NCBI GenBank assembly: GCA_014904985.1
Contig: MU128967.1
Coordinates: 183,910-247,909 of the forward strand
Direction: 5' to 3'
Length of the DNA: 64,000 nucleotides
DNA from: Hydnum rufescens UP504
Taxonomy: Eukaryota > Basidiomycota > Agaricomycetes > Cantharellales > Hydnaceae
Position numbers and translations under genes: made by a program. This document shows positions 55,920-64,000 of this stretch, piece after piece. Numbering within the stretch: position 1 is the first letter of the stretch; the number at the start of each line of letters is the position of its first letter. The notes beneath the pieces were generated by a model. The model ran no database searches. It was given only the letters and a program-made list of their open reading frames with translations, and was not told the origin of the DNA.

Positions 55920-58700
55920 ATTTATTTATCTATCTAAAAATTCAACTAAAACAACATACCACACCCGCAGTAGCGGGTGTGGTACACTCCGTTGATTCAT
56001 CAGGAGCTTGGACGGGGCCATCTGATGTTCAGATGCAGGCTCAGGGGGCATATCGCCGGGTGTTGGGTGGTATTCATTGCATGAGAATCTGGAAAAAACA
56101 TGAAGTTAGAAATTCAAAGCAGCACAAAAAGAGTAGCTATTGCTACTCTTTTTGTGCCACTTGCATATAAAAATTTAAAAAAACACATACTTAGTAGCAC
56201 CACACACCCGCCCTAGCGGGTGTGTGATACCTTCCTTTGCTTTGTACTGGGCACTGCTGCCTTGGGCGGGCGTGACTTGGCGGTTCACCATTGAGCGGGT
56301 CATTAGGGGGTCGCGGCTGTCCATTGTCATGGTTTTGGGAGCTTCAAATTCAATCCTAGAATGATAACATACGTTAGTGAAAAAATTTGAAGTGACACCA
56401 AAGGAGCAGCTTGCACTGCTCCTTTGGCGTCACTGTACATACAGAAATTTTAAAGAAAAAACACCTAATAGTACCACACACCCGCTTCAGCGGGTGTGTG
56501 GTACTCGTCTTGCCGTCGGGGTACCCAGTGTTCCATTTCATGGTTGGTGTTCTTGCGGGTTTCGTTTGGCGGGTGCGCCGCCATTCTCATGTGTTTGCTT
56601 CGTGGGGTCGTGGGTCTGTGGGTTCAGATGACAACCTAAAATAATAAATAATACATTAGTAAAAAGGAAAACAGAAAAGCCACGCAAAAGGAGCAGCATA
56701 TGCTGCTCCTTTTGCGCGGTTATACTTATACACGGTGCATACTTACCTTAAAATTACCACACACCCGCTTTGGCGGGTGTGTGGTTCTGTTTGCACTTTC
56801 TGTGGTCTCGCACTGGTCCTGGGTTTCGCCTCGTGGGCCGATGGTGGGTGGCTTTGTGGCTTTCGTTTGGCAGGGGTTCATTGTGGGTTCAAATAACAAC
56901 CTAGAATAGTAAATAATACGTTAGTAAAAAAGAAAAAAAGAAAAGCCACGCAAAAGGAGCAGCATACGCTGCTCCTTTTGTGTGGTTGTACATATGCTTA
57001 GCTTAAAATTACCACACACCCGCCGAAGCGGGTGTGTGGTTCCGTCTGCGTGTTCTGTAGTCTCGCGTCATGGGTTTCGTCTGGTGGGCTGAATGTGGGT
57101 GGGTGTGCTTGGTCGGGGTTCTGGCGGGTTGCGTTCGTAGGTTTCGTTAGATGGGGGGGCTTCGTCATGAGCCCAGATGACAATCTAGAATAATAAATAA
57201 GTCGCTGCTCTTTTTGCGCCGCTATATCTATGGGGAATGGGACTCACCTTAGATGACCACACACCCGCCGCAGTGGGTGTGTGGTCTGGCCGGTTTCACT
57301 CCTCAGTTCGCTGGTCGGGTGTGGTGAGTTGTCGTGGTTAGGGGGGTTGGTGGGGGTCGTGGGTTCAGATGAGAACCTAGAAATCAGGATAATAAATAAA
57401 CAACATGTTAGTAAAAAAGAAAAAAGAAGCTACGCCAAAGGAGCAGCTTATGCTGCTCCTTTGGGGCAATCACATTTATACCTAGATATTACTTACCTTA
57501 AAATTACCACACACCCACTTCCGCAGGTGTGTGGTTCGTCGGGTCCCGTGGTCTTGCGCCATACGTTCTTGTTCGGGGTTTCGTTTGGTGGGTGATCGTT
57601 GGCCGGTCGTTGTTGGTGGGTTTCGTTCGGGACTCGTTGTTTTGGCAGGTCGCGTTGTTGGTTTTCGTTTGGCCGGGGCGTTGTCATTTCCACCTGGGGG
57701 CGGTTCCTTTGGCGGGTCTTCATTTTGCTGTTGGTAGTAAGGCGATAACCTAGTATAATAAATAACGTGTTAGTAAAAAATTAAAACCAGCGTAAAAAGA
57801 GCAGCATCTGCTGCTCTTTTTACGCCGTTGTGGGTACACGACGTTACTTACCTTGTATAGAACCACACACCCGCCGTAGCGGATGTGTGGTTCATGCGGG
57901 TTCCGGCGTTGCTTCGTGTCTTCGTTCCACGTGTCATCGTCGTGGGTTTCGACGGGTCATCATTTCGGGGGGGGGGGGGTTGTTTCACGGGTCTTCATTT
58001 ATAGCGATAGCCTAGAATAATAGATGTATTAGTTAGAGAATTAAAACCAGCGCAAAAAGAGCAGCATTTCGCTGCTCTTTTTGCGCCGATTGAGGGTGTA
58101 CAGCCTTACTTACCTTATATAGAACCACACACCTGCCGCAGCGGGTGTGTGGTTCGCGTTGCCACCTCTCGGGCCTTTGTTTGGCGTCGTTCTGTTTCGG
58201 GGGGTTTCGTTTGGCGTGTTGCTGTGGGGGCTCTGGTGGGGTCTCGTCGTTTGTCACCTGGACCCAGGGCTAGGACCTAAAATAATAATAAAGGGTGTTA
58301 GTGACGAAGTTTAATGCAGCGCAAAAAGAGCAGCTTTCGCTGCTCTTTTCGCGCTACAGTATTGATTGGAGGGGGGGGAACTCACCTTAAATCATACCAC
58401 AGTGTGTTCCTGGGGCCACCCATTGGGTGGTCTGTTGTTTGTTTTGGTTTTGTTCTTGCTGTGCAGCCCCTTGTCGTGTGGCGGGTTTTCATCCTGGGCC
58501 TCAGACCATAATCTAAAATACTCAAAACCATGTTAGTACAAGACCTCAAAGCAATGCAAAAGAGTAGCCTTCGCTACTCTTTTTGCGCCATGATATATAC
58601 TAAAAAAGAAACTCACCTTATGACCACACACCCGCAACAGCAGGTGTGTGGTCGTGTGGTCGCCTTTCTGGGCTGTTGCTGGGTGTGGCTGTGTAGTTGC
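55920..58700 (-). repeat. Two-hairpin module array, copy 2 left arm (longest)
   Basis: Minus-strand modules reading right to left. Apparent introns (plus coordinates) 58513-58616, 58277-58385, 58012-58113, 57750-57851, 57377-57496, 57185-57247, 56901-~57001, 56636-56746, 56356-56464, 56089-56190. Hairpin B: 58556-58586, 58318-58355, 58050-58086, 57790-57825, 57434-57467, 57201-57222 (one arm only), 56946-56985, 56680-56719, 56392-56433, 56122-56157. Hairpin A: 58622-58653, weak at 58394-58432, 58122-58155, 57861-57892, 57506-57535, 57255-57286, 57011-57040, 56756-56785, 56471-56504, 56200-56227, 55957-55984. Donors are mostly AAG|GTAAGT or GTGAGT; acceptors end TTCTAG or TTTTAG behind CTAAC-type branch sites. 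Exons of 127-253 nt are rich in ACGAAACCC. No single frame stays open through them. Confidence 0.87.
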
Positions 58701-60264
58701 GCAATTCAACACTGTAAGCAAGAGAAAAATGGGGGAATCTCTGCCACAGTCCGCGATATGGAATCGAGAACGAAGAACAGGGGCCACCAAAATAATCCGA
58801 ATGTTCAGGTCCGAGTGTAGGAGGGTCTTTAGGATAGAAGATAATCTGCTGTCAGCAGTAGTTGCCCAAGCAGATGAATAAAGGGGAAATTATGCCACAA
58901 ATCCCACACTCCAAGGTCCTAGTCTTGTGGCCTTAGACAAAGTGTAGTAGTAGCAATGTCCTCAGATGGAATTCGCCCGGGAATCCAGCAGCAATACTTC
59001 AGTGCTTCAGACTGGGGAGGGGGAAGACAATGGAATTTTCAACACAATTCACTTAATATACAACCCGGCTATGAGATCAAATATCCGATGGAAGCAGGGG
59101 GATAGGGGAAATATGTAGAAAAAGGAATCAAGTCAAAAGCTTCAAAACTGACAGAGATATTCAATTTACAAGTCTGGGGACAGGATAGAGCATAAAATGA
59201 CTATTTCTCCTTCCCTTTTGGACTGATTCCCTTGAGGAATGGTGGAATGAGTCGTCCTGAACGTCCTATCCTTCGGATATAAGGCTGCCGGACAATATTT
59301 GATATTTGAAAATTGGAAGGGGGAATGATGTTCTCCTGAGACAAGGGGGAAATTCGTATGTAGAACACCGAGTTCTTCTTCGTTCGCTGCGCCCTTCGTA
59401 CCGCTAGATGGGCATGTTCAATACCTTTCTAGGCGCGGTCGTTTCATGCAAATCCGATCAAAACTGACAGAGAAATTCGAAAAATACACCTTCTTATTAT
59501 GAATGAGCAGGTGAAATCGTTCCAGAAGCCTCAGTTCTGATCCGATGAACACGTAATCGGTATCATTCGATAGGTATTGGTCACAGCTTTCAGGGCGCTA
59601 TATTTACGAGTCGATCGGATATGAATTGACTTCGAAAAGCGGAAAATACTCCTTGAGAGCATGGATTCCATAGTAAAATCGTTCTAGAACGTGCAGTTTT
59701 CATCGGATTGACTCGTACTTGGTATCGTCGGATAGGTATGAATCGTATCTTTCTGGGCGCTACTTTCCCGAGCCGATCCGATCAAAACTGACGGAGAAAT
59801 TCAACGAATACTCCTTGAGAGTGCCGCATTTGCCCCTATTTGATTATGTAATGCATCCGCGAGTAGGAATGAAGGCCCGGGTGTGTAATCCATCGTATTA
59901 CATAATCACCATTCGTTAGGATTGCCCTTAAGGCAGCAAGATCCGTATGAGCAGATTGAAGGAGAATTCAAGACGATATACAGAAGGGCAAGTTGAATTG
60001 CCGGGTCCACCATATCATGGCTTATGGTAGGGCATAAATGAATACAGTCCCTATGGCCTGTTGAAGACCCCGGGAGATTGACTCGTGTACAAGGAAATGA
60101 GCATTCCATTTACATCTTTTCAGGCATATGGAATTCATGCTCATCCATGAACAGACGAAAGGCTTGATATTGGAACGACATATTGGTACATTTTAATTTG
60201 TTCATCAGAAAATTCGACGCTGAAATGGAACTCTATGTGGTAGGGATTTTTCCCTCCAACAACG
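58701..60264. repeat. Core of copy 2, with ~160-bp tandem repeats
   Basis: Diverged tandem units with landmarks near 59137, 59298, 59459, 59622 and 59784 (AAAACTGACRGAGAAATTC in the best ones, followed by ATACTCCTTGAGAG and ATCGTTCTAGAA). Period about 161-163 bp. No gene recognised. It separates the minus-strand array on the left from the plus-strand array on the right and presumably holds any promoters. Confidence 0.65.
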
Positions 60265-60661
60265 CCGGCAATTGCTGGGAGTTAAAAAGCGCCCAAGTGC
60301 CGTGCTACAGGCAAAATCCATATTAATTGCAAGTACCTAGACGTGAAATAAATACTATATAATATATATTTGTCCAAAAATGCGAAGAAGATGACGATAA
60401 TAAGTCAGAGCTCAAACAAGGCATGATATGCCTAATTGAGAATGGATTGGGCCAATTATGACTCATAGAAGTGGCCCAATCCATTCTCAATTAGGCATAT
60501 CGTGCCTTGTTTGAGCTCTGACTTATTATCATCATCTTCTTCGCATTTTTGGACAAATATATATTATATAGTATTTATTTCACATCTAGGTACTTGCTAT
60601 TAATATGGATTTTGCCTGTAGCATGGCACTTGGGCGCTTTTTAACTCCCGGCAGTTGCCAG
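60265..60661. repeat. Long palindrome, copy 2 (~190-bp arms, 17-nt loop)
   Basis: Left arm about 60265-60454 and right arm about 60472-60661 are near-perfect reverse complements. Landmarks: GGCAATTGCTGGGAGTTAAA against TTTAACTCCCGGCAGTTGCC; ATATATTTGTCCAAAAATGC against GCATTTTTGGACAAATATAT; ATTGGGCCA against TGGCCCAAT at the loop (60455-60471). It lies at the head of the rightward array. Confidence 0.9.
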
Positions 60662-60699
60662 CATTGAGTTTGCATCTCCTTCCGCATCTCTGCAACCAC

Positions 60700-62560
60700 A
60701 ACAGGCAACCACCTGGAAAGGCAACCACATGACCACACACCTGCCATTGCGGGTGTGTGGTCACAAGGTGAGTGTTTTTTTAGTAGATACAATGGTGCAA
60801 AAAGAGCAGCGAAAGCTGCTCTTTTTGCGTTGCTTTGAATTTTTATGCTAATGATTCGTTTATTATTCTAGGTTGACTTGTCCAGGGTATGATGGAAGCC
60901 CACGAAACAACAAGGGATCGGACAGCAACGCGATGCACAGCAACGCGACACGCACCAATGTGACACACGCTAGCACGACACGTGCCGACACGACACGCCA
61001 ACACGACACACGCCAATGCAACACATGCCAACGTGACACACGCCAACATGGCATGTGCCAACACGGCCAACATGACACGCGCCAACGCACCAAATGAGGA
61101 CCCCAGGTACCACACACCCGCTGCGGCGGGTGTGGTACTATTCAAGGTGAGTCTCACCCCCCAGTACCTGCACCTGCACAAAAAGAGCAGTGAAAGCTGC
61201 TCTTTTTGTGTGGTGTTTAACTTTTAACTAACATATAACATTGTATTGTAGGTCATCCCTTCCCATGCAAATGAATGCAGACGCGAAAACCCCAGCAGCC
61301 CCGCCTGTCCACACCTGAACGATGGGGATCCGTGCAAACCGCCCTACAAACGAGCCCGGAGTACACAGCCCCAGTACCCCACACCCGCCACAGTGGGTGC
61401 GGGGTACTACAAGGTTAGTTTTTTTTTTTTGTTTTATTTTTTATTCTTGTGGCGCAAAAAGAGCAGCATGAGCTGCTCTTTTTGCACTGCATTGATGTCT
61501 AACTAACTTAATATTGGTTTCTTTAGATCCTAGACTAGAACCCGAGCCCAGCCCACCACGAATCTGTGAACATGCCGCAAACGAAAGCCACGAACAACCC
61601 CATGAACAGGGCCTTCGATGATGCCCCCTCGAGGACCGGAGCCCAGGCCCCCAACATGGGTGGATGAGCCACACACCTGCTGCGGCGGGTGTGTGGCCAT
61701 ATAAGGTATATTGTTTTAATAGCTACAACCGCACAAGAAGAGCAGCAGTCGCTGCTCTTCTTGCGTGAGTTTTAATTTTTAATTAACATATTTACTATTC
61801 TAGGTCAAGATGTCCCACCCCAACACACAAAGATATGCAGCCACAAGCCCAAACCTGCGGATGCCAGGACCCCAACGAAACCCCGCACCCGGTTACACAC
61901 AAACAAATGAAGGACAACAAATGAAAACCCACTCCCTCGAGGGAGCACACAAATGGAACCGGCCCTGACCGGGCATATGAACCCCACCCGCTGCAGCGGT
62001 GTGGTGGGTATATGCAGGTGCGTGACCTGCAGGAACCATGCCCCCCCCCCTGTTGTGGCAGATCCCGGGGGGATAATATGTATATAATAATAGTAGTAAT
62101 AATAATAACAATAATAAATAGTAAACAAATAATAATAATAATAAATAATCTAGCACAGCCATGGATTGGCTGACAGATGGCCCAAAAACTGAATTGAAAT
62201 TGCCCGATTTCGGCCGTAAGGTCTGGGGGACCTATTAGGTACCATTTTCTGCCCCAAAAGTGGTACCTAAATTAGGTCCCCCCCGTGACTGACCAGCCTG
62301 ATTTACTAACATTCATTATTCTAGGTTCCTTCCCTCTGCTACCCGAAGAATGCACCGACGAGACTCAGGACAAAATATGAGGGCACGCACAGCCGCCCAG
62401 GACCCCAAGACTCAACTATCCGCGACCTATAGAATGATGCCTGCCACACCCGCTTCGGCAGGTGTGGTAATATTAGGTATTTTTTTTTATTATGGGGTGG
62501 ATGATGACGCCAAAAGAGCAGCCCCGCCTGCTCTTTTGGCGTTGCTTCTGTTAGAGAGGT
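60700..62560 (+). repeat. Two-hairpin module array, copy 2 right arm
   Basis: Apparent introns 60768-60871, 61147-61251, 61414-61526, 61706-61803, 62018-62324 and a last donor at 62477. Hairpin B at 60797-60828, 61177-61210, 61454-61485, 61734-61763 and 62507-62543. Hairpin A at 60731-60762, 61107-61138, 61374-61407, 61668-61697, about 61981-62006 and 62443-62468. The fifth intron is 307 nt and has no B; it holds an AAT microsatellite and hairpin C instead. Exons and introns 60731-62160 are almost identical to 52180-53640. The array ends facing the next minus-strand array at about 62560-62590. Confidence 0.87.
62224..62283. repeat. Hairpin C inside the fifth intron
   Basis: GGGGGACCTATTAGGTACCA pairs with TGGTACCTAAATTAGGTCCC around a short loop; the same structure is at 53675-53731. 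It replaces hairpin B in this module. Confidence 0.8.
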
Positions 62561-62590
62561 GATGCGGAAGTTCGTGGTGGGGAGAAAGAC

Positions 62591-64000
62591 CTAGAAGTAG
62601 ATGAGCATCATGTATATATAAGAAAAAAGAAGTCCAAGCGAATGCCAAAAGAGCAGCCTGATGCTGCTCTTTTGGTGTTGTAGTATAGTGAAAACTCGCC
62701 TACTAATACCATACACCTGTGCCGCAGCAGCGTAATGGTATTGGTATTTAACGCGTCTGGTGGTCACCGGTGGGTGTTCGGGGCTGGCTTTCGAGGTGCC
62801 TGTGTACAGTCCCGGTATTTTGCCTTGGCCTTGTCTGCTGGCAGTTGGGTGGGTTTTGCCGGGAGAAAAACGCTGGAATAATCAATATGTTAAGAAAAAA
62901 AACAACAATGCCAAAAGAGCAGCAGTGCGCTCTTTTGGCATCACATAAACCCGTAATAAAAAAGAAATCACATAATAGTGCCGACACACCCACTTCAGTG
63001 GGTGTGTCATCGTATTTGAATCCGTCGTTTGAGTAACTTGCGGATGGTCGAGGTTGGTCTTGGGCAGCAGCGCACTCCTGTATTTCGGGTGGGCGTTGTC
63101 TGTGAGTTCTTCAGGGCGGTTTCACCAGGAGGAAAGATCTAGACAGAGTAGATATGTGAGTAAAAAAAAATAACATATGCCACAGCACCAAAGGAGCAGC
63201 TGGTGCTGCTCCTTTTGGGAGTCATCGGTACACCTCCTAATGAAAAAGCTCACCCAATAGTTGCCACATACCCGCTTCGGCGGTGTCGTGGCACCCAGAT
63301 TTGTTTGCGTAGTCCGTCATAGATTGCCTTGCGGTATAATCAAAAGTGGGTGGTCTAGGCCAACTGCGCACCTCCCTGTCGTTTCGCCCGGCGTCGGTCG
63401 GGCATTCGTCAGGGCGGATATTTGCAGCATGAGTCCCTAGAAAGTAAATGTTAAATAACAGAAAAAAAAACTCAAAGGCATACATGAATAGAGAGGGCAG
63501 GGCTGCTCTTTTGCGTTGCTGTAACACCCTGTAATGAAGAAGCTCACCTAATATTGCCACACACCCGCCGAAGCGGGTGTGTGGGTGCTCCTTGGTTTCG
63601 TTGTCAATTAGTTCGAGTTGGGGTCTGGGTGGCTGTGCGCTCCCATGATTTCGTGGTGGATGTTGTCTGTGCATTCTTCGAATGGAGGGAGAAAGAACTA
63701 GACTAAGTAATGTATGGTCAGTAAAAAAAATAACAAAGCACCAAAAGAGCACTAGTGCTGCTCTTTTGCGTCGTAATACACCCCGTAATTTAAAAAAATG
63801 ACCAAGATTGCCAACACCCCGCTGAAGCAGGTGTGGAGTGCCGTACTTGTTCGTCGTTGTAGGGTTGGGATACTCAAGGGTTGGGTCCTGGGTGGCTGCG
63901 CGCACCCCGTATTTCCCCGGGCCTTGTCTGTGTGTTCTTCGGATGGGAGTTTGGCGGAGGGAGAAAATCTGAATAATGAATATGTTAGTTTAAAAAAAAT
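62591..64000 (-). repeat. Two-hairpin module array, third, entering from right edge
   Basis: Minus-strand modules with apparent introns 62591-62699, 62873-~62970, 63139-63253, 63437-63547, 63698-63802 and one from 63969 leaving the window. Hairpin B at 62642-62679, 62908-62941, 63188-63218, degenerate at 63477-63516, 63740-63772. Hairpin A at 62705-62741 (altered), 62983-63008, 63263-63291, 63557-63585, 63811-63836. B stems here use CCAAAAGAGCAG...CTGCTCTTTTGG, unlike the AAAAAGAG form to the left. The donor at 62699 reads GCGAGT rather than GT. The upstream core should lie beyond 64 kb. Confidence 0.8.

Noticed and set aside
49839..64000. CRISPR array reading of the regular palindromic repeats
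   Set aside because: The repeats are long, alternate between two types, vary in sequence with compensatory changes and have 100-300 bp spacing in a fungal chromosome; no cas genes.
49839..64000. Mitochondrial DNA insertion (double-hairpin elements)
   Set aside because: No mitochondrial genes, and exon segments are GC-rich; donor, branch and acceptor consensus are spliceosomal.

Overview
The window comes from a nuclear chromosome of a filamentous basidiomycete, probably an agaricomycete. The evidence is short GT-AG introns (about 40-80 nt) with CTAAC/CTAAT branch sites, single-copy fungal genes cut into small exons, a tRNA with an intron, and a KDZ, PIF/Harbinger, hAT, Copia and Gypsy transposon load typical of that class. 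All gene models are read from sequence alone; splice sites were chosen by consensus, reading phase and family similarity.

Layout. (1) 1-13.5 kb is gene-dense euchromatin: a Dbf2/Sid2-type kinase (minus) divergent from the kinetochore protein Spc25 (plus); a Bni4-like bud-neck scaffold with one apparent frameshift; a basidiomycete-type protein of unknown function; an intron-containing elongator tRNA-Met; and COP9 signalosome subunit 7 divergent from a GPALPP/DUF3752 protein. (2) 13.5-22.6 kb holds an unresolved, probably multi-exon minus-strand region and a fungal G-domain (P-loop GTPase-like) gene. (3) 22.6-31.1 kb is CpG-poor transposon debris (Copia gag, LTR, KDZ transposase, hAT/BED fragment, tandem repeats) around a 589-bp assembly gap. 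(4) 31-39.5 kb is a second CpG-normal island with an NTF2/SnoaL-like gene and a nine-exon macro-domain gene. (5) 40-49.8 kb is again CpG-poor transposon debris (Copia RNase H plus LTR, AGCAGCT-rich repeats, a Harbinger nuclease and its companion protein, Copia gag). (6) 49.85-64 kb is unlike everything else and is the main discovery candidate.

Region 6 consists of long arrays of a roughly 160-380 bp module. Each module looks like a short exon followed by an intron of about 100 nt. Every exon ends in a hairpin (A: ACCACACACCCGC...GCGGGTGTGTGGT) lying 5-9 nt before a consensus 5' splice site. Nearly every intron carries a second hairpin (B: GCAAAAAGAGCAGC...GCTGCTCTTTTTGC) midway between its splice sites. 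Both hairpins change sequence between modules with matching changes on the two arms, so pairing is kept while sequence drifts. Arrays diverge from a core of about 2 kb that contains ~160-bp tandem repeats and a ~400-bp palindrome (arms ~190 bp). The core plus arrays occurs twice, about 8.53 kb apart, and a third array enters from the right edge. No consistent reading frame runs through the exons. The first copy is truncated on the left by an LTR and on the right by a degenerate Gypsy element. I know of no named element with this design. The nearest concept is introner-like elements, but here the second hairpin is exonic and the whole locus is built of the module.
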